A stretch of DNA of 64,000 bases. Source: Streptomyces sp. WMMC500. GTDB taxonomy: Bacteria > Actinomycetota > Actinomycetes > Streptomycetales > Streptomycetaceae. How positions within the stretch are numbered: the stretch's first letter is position 1; each line of letters opens with the position of its first letter. The notes under the pieces are model-generated. The model had not been told where the DNA came from. It did not search any database and saw only the letters and a list, made by a program, of their open reading frames with translations. The stretch lies in assembly GCF_027497195.1 (NCBI RefSeq), contig NZ_CP114905.1, positions 1,364,001 to 1,428,000 of the forward strand, written 5' to 3'. Positions 34,001 through 46,000 of the stretch are shown piece by piece. The position numbers and the translations under genes are program-made.

Positions 34001-37000
34001 CCAGCACCTCCACATCCACATGACCCACACGCCCCGTCAACGACAACACCCGATGCGTCAACTCAGGCCGCCCCACCACCCCCGCCCCCTCACCACCCAC
34101 ACCACCGGAACCCACCGACACCGAACCCGCCGACGCACCCCGGCCAACCCCGCGCACCATGCCGACCCAGGGTTCGCCGAACCCGTCCCACTCCTCGCCG
34201 TCACGCAGGAGCGCCGCCTCCAGCGTGGCGAAACCCTCGGGGTCGACCTCCGCCTCACGGTCGAGCTGCGCCCTCTCCAGTTCGAACTCGAAGCGGTAGC
34301 GATACCCCCCGTTGGGGTACCCCTCGTCTGGGTACCGCTCAAGCCAGAGTCGAGCCAACGCCTGCTCCTCCACGGAGAACTGCAGGTACTCACTCACATT
34401 GATCCTGCTGCCGCCCGGCAGCTCGCGGGAATCCTCGGAGTGATAGCGACCGGAAACGAGGTCGTACCGGATCAGATGGCGATCGGCGGTGAACACCGTC
34501 ACGGCTTCGTCCCGGAACGCCGCCGCGCCGGCCACCGGAGTCCCGTCCATGTGCCTCAGCACCGGGAACAGCGTGCCGTCCGGCCGGAACGACGCCAGCA
34601 CGTCCTCGTGGCCTTCCCGGCCCCGCAGGACAAGGACGCCGTGGGTGACGTCCCCATCGGCGTTGATCATGAAGCGCTGCCCTGCCGTCTCGAGCAGGTA
34701 CTGTCCGCCGACGTCCAGCCGGGAAACCGACACGCCCTCCACCGGCTCGCCGGCCTCGTTCACCAGACGCGGCCCGCCACCCCCGGCCGGATCCCACATC
34801 CGGAACCCGACCAGCCGCTCGCCCACCACCACGCGACCGTCCGGCCCCCACAGCAACGGCGCGACGCCACCGGTCACCGGACTGCCCACGAACCGGCCCG
34901 TCTCCACCCGCATGTCCTGAATCGGCGCGACGTTATGGGTGTACTGTCCACCCTCGGTCACCACACCGTTGGGCACCCCGTCCACCTCGACGACGACACG
35001 GTTGTCCGCCAACTGCACCAAGTGCACATGCGCGAGCACAGCCCCGTCCGCCGACGCAGCCCACGGCGCGCCGCCGTCCTGCGGGTACACCAAACGGTTC
35101 CCGACACCGATCAGCCGGCCGAGCGCGTCGTCCTGGGCCACACGCTCAAAGACTTGCAGACGACCCTCCAGGTCGTAGCCGTAGATATTCGTGAACAACG
35201 GCCGCCGGTCCACCATCAGCCGGCCGCCGCTCGCGGTTACCTCACCCATCACCGCATGCACCTGACCGTCCCAGCCCTCCCGGAAGACCAGCCCGGGACC
35301 CGTACCACTCCTCGGCCAGGCCGCCAGGACCCCCGTGCCCGCACCGTCGAAGACGATGCGGCCCGTAAGAGGAGTGACGTTGTACGTGTGTTCGCCCGCC
35401 TGGTTCACCACGACGCGGCCCTGATCGGGACCCGAGAGAAGGAACTGTCCCGGCAACGCCCGCGGCATCCGCGCAGCCAACCGCTCCGTCCCGTCCGTGG
35501 CCACCAGCCGCGGCACGCCCCGTGCCGGAATCACCAGGCGATTCCCGGCGCCGATCAGGGCGCGGAGCGCATCTGTCTGCGCACCTTCCCCGACGGCAGA
35601 CACCCCCGTGACGAAGACGCCGTCCCGACGGTAGAAGCCGGCGCGGCTCCCCTCCTCCTCCACCAGGAGCATGTCCCCCCGCGTGGTCACCTGGCCGGGC
35701 AGCGGAGTGCCGGTGACGCTGTGGAACAGCCTCCCGACCGCCCCGCCCCCGACAGGCAGAGCGACCGTCGTCCCGTCCTGCGGAGCGCTGAGATCGACCA
35801 GGTCGTGGGTATGCCGTCCCTCTCTGTCCACCACCAGACGCCCGCGGCTGGTGAATATCACCAGGTCGTCCCCGTTGTCCACCATCCTCCCGTCCGTGCG
35901 CCCCGGGTTCCAGGTCATCAGCCGGGCGGAGCCGCGGTCCGGAACCACCAGGAAATCCTCGGGGCCGAGCACATCGTGGAGAGCGTCGGACTCGACGATG
36001 CGGGCCGGGGAGTCGAAACTGCCGTTGAAAAGGTGCAGGGCGAGTGTTCCTCCCTGCTCCTCCACCAGGATCCGCTCGTAGTCGACCGTGGCCCTGCCGG
36101 GGGCGAGTCCCCCGGCGTCACTCCGGAGCTGCGCGACGGGGAGTACACGGTCTCCGCCAGGCCGCGGCACGGTGACGGAGAAGCCGGTGGGTTCGTTCTG
36201 GCGGCCGGTCAGCGGGACGATGTCGTGCCATTCCCTGCCGTGTTCGTTCACTACCGCGTGCCCCACGCCGGGCACGTGGACCACGATCCCGTGATCTTGC
36301 CACCACGTCGCCGTCGCACCGGGCACCGGCTGCCCGCCGAGCGCGTCCACCACCTGTGCCGACGGTTCGGCTCCGAGCCGGATCGTGAGCGCGTACCGGA
36401 CCTCGCGGCCGAAGGGACCGCCCCACAGGTGGAAAACCCTTCCCAGTACGGCGTCGGAGGTGAAGAAGTCGGCACTGCGGCCCACCCTGTCGTCCACGCG
36501 CAGCCTGGCGCCCTCCATCCAGACCACATCCCGCGGCGTGACCCGCTCCCCCGGCCGGTCCACAGGAATGGCGTAGAGCCTTCCGGGCGGTTGTCCGTCC
36601 TCCGCATCCAGCTCGACGACGCGGTGGGTGATCGTGCCATCGTCGCCCAGCATGACTCCCCGGCCGTCCTCCTCGATCAGACGGATGGGCACGCCGCGCT
36701 CCCGCTCCCACGCGGTGAAGTCGACCCTGGACAGCGCCCCGTTCTCGTCCATCCGCCAGATCCCGAGGTCACGGCGTTCCGGAACCACGAGGCGGCTGTC
36801 TCGCCCGATCAGGCTCTCCAGCGAGTCATGTGCGACGACGCGCGCGGCTGTCGCGTCGTAGTGCACGTCGGCGACGATGTAGCGGCCCGCATGCTCCACC
36901 AGGAACGTGCGGTGGCTGAACGGTGTCGCCGAGCCCCGGAGCGGGTCCCCCGTCTGCACGTCGAACAACCGACCGGCGCTCGTGCCGTCCCGTGGCACGA

Positions 37001-40000
37001 CGGCGAACACGCCCCTCGTTGCGGCATCCCCCTCGATCAGGAAGGCGTCGTCGAATCGGCGTACGGGGTAGTCGACCACCACGCCCATCCGGCCCCGGAC
37101 GAGCACAGCCACCCCGGTACCTGGTCCGGCGAACTCTCGGAAGAAGCGGTGGCCGTACTGGGGCATCACGACTGCGTCGCGAACCGGGTTGCCTTCCGGG
37201 TCGAGCACCCGGGGTGCCGGCCCCTCGTCACGAACCGGGGTGAACACGCTGTGGCCGGGCAGCGGACCCTCGTCCATGTCCCACCACCGGCCGGCCAGGC
37301 GCCCGCTCACGTCCCACTCGTAGGTTGCCACGGGCGTCCGGACCGCGATCGTCTCCGGCCCGAGACGGCTCGGCACCAACTCCGCTTCCGGGGGGCCGTA
37401 GAGCCGCAACTCGCCGTCCCACATGACCAGCAGATACGGCCTTCCGCCGGCCGGGTCCGACAGCCGCACCATGTCCTCGATCGGCTCCCCCGCGGGGTCC
37501 GTCACGACCTGGGGACGATTCTCCACGCTCACCACAAGGGTGCCGTCGGGTGTCACGCTCACGCGGGAACCGGGGATCCGCTCCCCATCCGGTCCCACCA
37601 GGAGCGGCCTGCGGCCGCCCTCGAACCGCAGCGCGTTCCCCTCGAGAGGGGTGCCCGAGGGAACCGGCTCCGACCCCACCTGGACACCGGACCTGTTGTA
37701 GACCAGGTCTGCACTCGCGTCCGTGCTCTGCCAGCGCAGCACGGTCCGCAGCCCGCCCAGTTGGCTGCGTGCCTCATGCAACAGTCCCGCGCCATCCCGC
37801 CCGAGCGCAACAAGGGCCCCGTCGCCCGCGGTCGGCCGCAGCAGGAACGCCTCGGCCGACGCACCGGCATCCCGCCTGAGCGGAAGGACGACATCCTCCC
37901 CGGCGGCGTCTTGCAGTGTGGGGCCCTCTGTTCCGCGGTAGAGCCACCACCCGCCCATCAGATCGCTCGCGTCCTCGGGCACGCGGGCAGCCGTCGCACC
38001 CAGCGGCGCACCATCCCGCCCGTACACCTCCAGGAAGCCGTCATCCCGCGCTCCCCCCGCACGGACGGTGTCACCGACAGCCCACGCCGCCTCCCCCGTC
38101 GGCCGCAGCTCCGAACCCTCCCACAACTCCCCCCGTCCCCCACCAAACGGCACCACCGCAACCCGCTCCGACCTCTCCTGCAACCACACCACACGGTCGG
38201 TACGAAGCCCCTCACCATCCACCACCGCGACCATGTCCCCCCGCACCCGCACCAGGAACACGCCACCGCCCAGCCCGTCTACCGACACACCCTCCGGCAC
38301 CCGCCCATCCATCCCCAGCACCTCGGGATCACGCCCACCACCCAGCCGACGCACCACCAACGAGCCGGCATCCACCGGCCCCTCCCCCAGCAGACGCAAC
38401 TCAGACCGCAACACCCCGTCCAGACCGCGGAACTCGACATCCGCACCCTCCGCCAGCGTGATCCACCCGGCCTCCCGGTACACCCCCACCGAGACGGGCA
38501 GTTGCCCGCCGTCAGCCTCCCGGAACAGCAGCCCCGCGCCGTCCCCGGTCCGCGGCAGGAGGACGGACGCCCCGAGGGGGGCGCCGTCCTCTCCGGACAG
38601 ACGGACCGGGACGCCGGCGTATATCCCGGCCGGGTCGAGCACGGTCCATGACTGATCGGGGAGCTGCACCGGATACAGGTTCTCGCGCGCCACTCTCACA
38701 GGGGTGAAACCCGCTGCCTCCTGCCCGTCCGGCGTCCGCACAGAGGGCGAGCCCTCGGCGTCGAAGGCCAGGCGGTTCTCACCCAGCGGCCCGCCCGCGT
38801 CGGTGCCCCGCACCTCCACCGGCACGCCATCCCGATAGGTCCAGACCTCGTTCCCCCGCCGCTCCGACTCCGTACGGACTCCGCTGCCCTGTGCCGCCGG
38901 GCCCGGGGAGTCAGCGGTCGGGGGGTCGGCGGTCGGGACGACGTCACGCTCCATGTAGACGTTCTGGTCGGTGGACGTGCCACGGGCCGCGGGCAGCGGG
39001 GGCAGACCGCCACGGGCCAGGCGCCGCTCCAGGACTCCCTGCCAGACCTCAGCCCTGTCAGCCTCATACAGCCGCCAGAACTCCCCCTCATCCACCCGGT
39101 TGAGACCGGCCGTCCTCTCGCCCTCACCCAGGAACCGACCGGAATCCGGATCGAAATGCGCCCGCCCATCCGGCCCATACACCACCAACCGCCGCTGCGA
39201 CGGCGCACCCTCCAGCCGCACCACCCGGTCATACAACCGCGTACCATCCACCATCTCCACCAACGGATACGGCCCCGGCCCACCCCCATCCCGACCAACC
39301 CACACCCGCACATCCGCCTGCCCCACCCACCCCGTCAGCAACAACGGCCTGTACGTCTCCTCAAGCAACCCCACCGGCTCCGGCACACCCGCGTCCTCAA
39401 GCCACGGCAGACGACCCGCGCCAAGACCGTCCTCCCAGCCGGCGGGCAAGAGCGCGGGCATGTCCTCAGACACCCCCGCGCCCGGATCGACGTCGAACCT
39501 GACGTCGCGCGCCATCATGACCACCGGATCACCGGAGAAGGCCGAGGTCGAGGCGTCGTCCGACGAGACCGACTCCGCGCGACGGCGGAACACCTCGTGC
39601 AACTCGGAGAGGAAGCTGTCCCGGTACGCCTTGTCGTGGTGCCGCTGCACCCACGCGACGGCGAGCCGCTGCTCGGCCACGGTGGGGAATTCCATGTAGT
39701 CCGCCACGCTGATCCCGTCGCCACCGTAAGGGCCGTCGTCGCCCTGGGAACGAACACTGCCGGAGCCGGTGTCGTAGTGGGCCAGGCGGCCGCCGGCCCC
39801 GGACACCGTCAACGTGCCGTCCGGGCCCGGCCGCACCACCACGTCGTCCACCGGAGTCCCGTCCATGTGCCTCAGCAACGGGTACAGCGTGCCGTCCGGG
39901 CGGAAAGACGCCAGCAGGTGCGCCCGGCCCGACGGGCTCGGCAGCATCAGGACGCCGTATCTCACCTGACCATCGGTATTTACCAGGAAGCGCTGACCCG

Positions 40001-43000
40001 CCGCCTCGAACAGATACTCTCCGCCGACGTCCAGCCGGGAAACGGACACGCCCTCCACCGGCTCGCCGGCCTCGTTCACCAGACGCGGCCCGCCACCCCC
40101 GGCCGGATCCGACACCCGGAACCCGACCAGCCGCTCGCCCACCATCACACGACCGTCCGGCCCCCACAGCAACGACGCAGCGCTGCCGGCCACCGGCCGG
40201 ACCACGAACCGGCCCGTTCCCACCCCGTCGGCCGTCACCGGCACGACCTCCTGGGCGTACTCACCCGTACGGGTCACCAGAACAGCGCCCGCACCCTCCG
40301 CTTCAACGACGAACAGGTCTCCCGCCAGCCGGGACAGCCGCACACGCTCGAGCGCAGCCCCGTCCGCCGATTCGGCCCGCGGCAGCCCGGTGTCCGGGAG
40401 CACCAGCCGGTTCCCGGCACCGATCAGGTCACCGAGCCGGTCGTCGCCCGCAGTCCGCTCGACGGACCTGGGCCGGCCCTCCAGGTCGTGGCGGAACGTG
40501 ACACCCTCCCGCTCGACCACCAGCCGGCCACCGCTCACCGTCAGCCGGCCGGGCGCCTCCTCCAGCGCACCGTCGCCGATTTCCCGGAACAGCACTCCGG
40601 AGACGGTTTCAGCCTCACGCCTCGTCCAGACTGCCAGGACCCCCGCGCCCTCGCCGCCGACGCCTGGTTCGGCAAGCGGTACGACGTGGTAGGTGTGCTC
40701 GCCCACCCGGTTCACCACACCACGGGCTTGATCAGGCACCGAGAGAAGGAACTGCCCCTCCCCCAGCTGCGGCATCGGCACACTGTCGACCGGCACCCCG
40801 TCCGCGGTCACGACCCACGGCCGGCCCCGCTCCGGTACCACCAGGCGGCTCTCGTCACCGATGACGGCGCCGAGCGGCCATCCACGCCCGTCGAAGACAT
40901 TCGCTTCCGCGAGGAGGCGGCCATCGAGGGCGTAGACGGCGAATCCGCCCGGTTCCTCCTCTTCCACCAAGATCCTGTCGCCGCTGAATGTCACGTCACG
41001 GTCTATCCGCGCACCGCTACGCCTGTCGAACAGCAGCGCCGCCCCCGTGCCGCCCCGCGGCGGTACGGCCATCGTCTCGGCATGCACATCGCCCAGATGG
41101 ATCAGGGGTTGGGTTTGCCATGTCGCCAGGTCCACCGCCAATCGCCCGCGGCGCGAGAACGCGATCACCAGGTCGCCGTGGTCCACCACGCGCGCGTCCG
41201 GCACCCGGCTCCCCCACCAGGCCATCAGCCGGGGCGAGCCGTGTTCCGGAATCACCATGAACTCCCCGGTGCGTAGCACGGGGCGCATCATCTCGGGGTC
41301 GGCGAACCGAGTGACCCGGGAGTCGAATCGGCCGTGCACGTCGTGAAGAGTGTAAACTCGCGCCCGCTCCGCCAGGATCCGTTCCCCGTCGAAGGCGGCC
41401 ATGCCGGGATCAGCGTCCCAGGTGTCCATCCGGAGCAGCCCGACGGGCTGCCGCGCGTACCGCGGTACGGTGACGGCGATGCCGGTGGGCTCGTCCGGGC
41501 GGACGATCGGGACGATGTTGTGCGTCACCATGCCCCATTCGTTGACCACCGCACGCCCCACGTCGGGCACGTCGACCACGATCCATCGCCGGTGCCACCA
41601 CTTCGCCGTCGCACCGGGCACCTGCTCCCCGGTGGTTGCTTTCACCACCTGTGCCAGCGGGTGGTCGTCGTACTGGATCACGAGCCTGTATGCGGTCGTC
41701 TGGTCGAAGGGGCCGCCCCGCAGGACGTTGGACGCTCCGACCACCCGGTTGACGCCCGCGTCGAACCCGTAGAGGCCCAGGAAGGTGGCCCCGCCCGCCG
41801 TGTCGTCCATACGCACCCAGGCATCAAACAGCCAGACCGCGTCGGGCAGCTCGACGTCTTCGGGCGACATGTCCGCCGTCCGCTCAGCCGGCACGGCGTA
41901 GTACCTGCCGGGCAGGTGATCGATACTGTCGGCCAACTCGAAGACGTGGTGGGTGATGCGCCCCTCTCCGTTCACCAGAACACGTCCGTCGTCGGACGCG
42001 GCACTCCCGCCCTCGGTCACAGTAAGTCCGTTGTCGGACGCGGCACTTGCGTCCTCGGTCACCGTAAGTCCGTCGTCGGACGCCGCACTGCCGCCCTCCG
42101 GCACGGAACGCCCGTTGGTGGACATGTCGATCAGGCGAACGACGTTGCCGTTCACCCTCCATTCCGTGAAGTCGAGCCTGGAAAGGGCCCCGTCCCCGTC
42201 GATCCGCCACATTCCCAAGCCGAGCTCACTCGGAACCACGAGGCTGCTGTTCGGCCCGAGCAGTCTGTTCACCGCGGGCCCCTGCACGATGGATGCCTGC
42301 GGGGAGAACTGGCCATGCGGGGCGAAGAACATGTTCTCGCCCGAGCGCTCCACCAGCATCGCGCCCTCTCCGGACGCCACCGTGCCCTCAAGCCGGTCAC
42401 CGGTCCGGAAGTCGAACAGTTCACCGCCGGTCCGGCCTGCTCCGCTCGGCACGACGACGAGAAACCCTCCCCATGTCCCCTCCTGAGGGCGGTAGGTCAT
42501 GTAGTGGACGTCGTGGGTGTAGCGCCAGGTACCGTTCCGCCTCTCCATCACCACGCTGGTCCGGCCTGGGTCCACCACGAGCACCGCGTCGTCGGACTCG
42601 TCGAACCACCGGGTGAGACCGTCCTCACGCCGGGCGAACACAGTCGCGTTGACGCGCGGGTTGCCGTCCGGGTCGAGCAGCCGGGGCTCCGGCCCGTTCG
42701 CATGTATCGGGGCGAACACCGAGTAGCCGGCCAGCGGGCCCTCCTCCAGGTCGTGCCACCGGCCGGCGGGACGGCCCGCCGCATCCCATTCGAGGAGCCC
42801 GCGGTCGGATATCCACACCGAGAACGTGCCCGACTCCGTGCGCTCCCCCACCAACCGATGCCCCGCCGCCCCCGGTGGCGCGTACAGTTGCAACCGGCCG
42901 TCCCACATGACGAGCACGTGGGTCGTCTCGCCCGCCGGATCGGTCAGCCGCACCATGTCCTCGATCGGCGCACCCTGGTGGTTCGGGTTCGCCACGACCA

Positions 43001-46000
43001 GGGGACGGTCCGGCGTGAGCACCAGGAGCGGCGCACCGGGCTCCGCGATCACCGCGCTACCCCTGACAGGCCGCCCGTCCCGTCCCGCGAGGAACGGGGC
43101 GCTGCCGTCCTCGGGGAACACCAGGCGGTTGTTCTCCCCGAACGGGGCGGGGGACAGAGTCGGCTCTTCTCCTCGCAGGACGCCGAACCTGTCGTAGATC
43201 CAGTCCGTGCCGTTACTGCGCAGCACGATGCGCGCCCCGTCCAGGTGACTGCGCACGTCGAATTGCGTCAGCTCACCATCCGGCTCGTACACCTGCGGGG
43301 GCCTGTCGTCGGCGTCCGACCTGAGCAGGTACAGATAGGGGTGCGCACCGGCCTCGTCTGTGAGCGGAAGGACGACATCGGTGACCCGGCCTTCCGGATT
43401 CACGGCCACGGGCGGCTGACCGGAAGCCAGTAGCAGATATCCACGCTCAGACGTCAGATTGGTCACCGCGCCGGCGTACAGTCTCCCTCCGGTGTCCTCC
43501 AGGAAGGGTCTGCCATCAAGCCCCGTGTGGAGCCACCACCCGCCCATCGAGTGGCCCCCGTCCTCCGGCACGCGCGCAGTGGTGTCCGCCAGGATCTCCC
43601 CGTTCCGGTCGTACATGTCGAAGAAGCCGCTGGTCCGGGACTGCACCCGGATGGTGTCGTCGACCGCCCACGCCTCCAGCCCGGTCGGGCGATGCTCGGA
43701 ACCCTCGACGAGTTGGCCACGCCCCCCGAGCATCGGCACGATTGCCACCCGGTCGGGAGGGCCCAGATGCGCGTCCTGCAGCCGGATGGCGTCGTGGGTA
43801 CGGCGCCACGAACCGTCCACCATCCCGATCAGGTTGCCGTGCGCCCGCACCAGGAACATGTCGTCGCCCCACGCGGTCACCTCGGAGTCCGCCACCGGCC
43901 GGCCGTCCATGCCCAGCACCTCGGGATCACGCCCGTCAGCGTTGACGCGGATCACCATCGAGTGCTCGGTCACGGACTCGGGCTCGAACGGGTGCAGCTC
44001 GGGCCGCAGCCGGCCGTCTGCACTGCTGTGCACGGCGGGCGTCCCGTAGCCCTCTTGCACCGTCATCCAGCCGGCTTCCGGATGGACCGTGACCTCTGCG
44101 ATCGACCGCATGCCCGTGTCCTCATGCAACAGCAGCCCGGCACCTCGTCCGGACCGGGGCAGGAGGACGGACGACCCGAGGGGAGCGCCGTCCTCTCCGG
44201 ACAGACGGACCGGGTTGCTGGCGTATCTCCCGGCCGGGTCGAGCACGGCCCACGACTGGTCGGGGAGCTGCACCAGATACAGGTTCTCGGGCTCCACGCT
44301 CCGTGCGGTGAAACCCGCCGCCTCCTGCCCGTCCGGTGTCCGCACGGAGGGCGAGCCCTCGTCGTCGAAGGCCAGGCGGTTCTCACCCAGAGGCCCGCCC
44401 CGGGCGTCTTCCCGGAGACCGTCGGGGTAGGTCCAGACGGTGTCCTCCACCCTCAGCGCACCCGAGACCGGCGTGCCGTCCCACCGGAAGGCCGCGACGC
44501 TGAAGTCGAACTGCGCGTAGGTGAGGAACGCGTCGGACTCGCTGCCGCCCCCGTCGTTGACCGGCTGGACCCGGTGGGTGTCCTCCCCGGCCTCGTCCAG
44601 CACCCGCGGCATGCCGCCGTCCTCGGGAATCACCAGGCGGTTCCCCTCGCCGAGCCGCTGGACGTCCTCGACGACATGTGCAGCCGTGGTGAAGTTGCCC
44701 TGCAGGTCGTAGAGGGCGCTGTCGGTCCCCTCCCGCTCCACCAGCATCGTGCCGCGGTCGTCGTCCACCGTCGCCCGGCCGGGCACCGGCCTGCCGGAGC
44801 CGTCGAGCAGCGTCCCGATCCTCGCGCCGCTCGACGACGCGGTGAGGATCTGCCCGTCGACCATCACGTTGTCCGGCACGGCGACCACCGTGCGGGGACC
44901 CGGGCCGTTCAACTCGACCAGGTCGTAGGCGCGATCCGACTCCCTCGCGATCACGAAACGCCCGTCGGGCGAGACGACTTCCACCATGCCGTCCCCGAGT
45001 TCCCGCACGCTCGTGTGCCGCTGCCGCCCGGGCTCGGCGTCCATGAGCCGGGGCCGGCCGTGCTCGGGAATCACCAGGACTTCAGAGTCGGCGAGCACGT
45101 CGGCACGGACGATGCGGACGGGCACGGAGCTGAACTGGCCGATGAGATCGTGCAGAGAGTGGGATCCTGCATGGTGCACGAGGATCTGCCCGCCGTCGAC
45201 CGCGGCGCTGCCGGAGGCGATGTCCCACGTGCCGGTCCGGAGCTGCATGACTGCGGCTCCCTCGCGCCGCGGCACGGCGACGGCGATACCGGTGGGCCCC
45301 TCGGGGCGGGCGATCTGGACGATGTCGTGTGTGTACCTGCCCGTAGCGTCCGTCATCAACCGCCCGATGCCGGGCACGTCGACCACGAACCACGACCCCC
45401 CTGCCGGAGTTGCCGTCGAGTCCGGCACCTGCCGCCCGGTGACCGCGTCCACCACCTGTGCCGACGGGCGGTCTCCCTGCCGGGCCACCACGAGCCTGTG
45501 CCCCGGCGCGGCGTCGAAGGGGCCTCCCCGCAGGTGATGAGACGTTCCCAGCACGATGTCGTCGTTCATGAAGGTCACCCCACCTCCCGCCGCGTGCTCC
45601 AGCCGGAGCAGCGCACCCTCCATCCAGACCGCGTCCGGCGGAGTGTCTGAGGCGTGCCCGACCGGCGAGGCGTACAACCCGCCTGGCCGTTGCGGCACAT
45701 GGACAACGTGGTGGGTGACGGTGGCCGCGTCGTCCAGCACAGCGGTCCGGCCTTCCACCTCGACCAGACGAAGGCTCTGGTCGTCCACCGGCAACTCCAC
45801 CATGGAGACCCTCGCGAGGGCCCCGTTCGCGTCCACCCGCCACGTCCCGAACTCGGCCCGGGGCGGAACCACCAGGCGGCTGCCCGGCCCGACCAGGCCA
45901 TGCAGCGACTCAGCCGCCACGACGCGCACGGATGACTGGAACGAACCGCGCATGTCGAAGAGGGTGTGGTAAACCCCGCTCAGTCTTTCGCGCTCCACCA

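Noticed and set aside
34020..38651. Plus-strand open frame of 1,543 codons opposite the giant gene
   Set aside because: Same reason: a shadow frame with HPHQ/PRTR-type composition, repeating wherever the blocks repeat.
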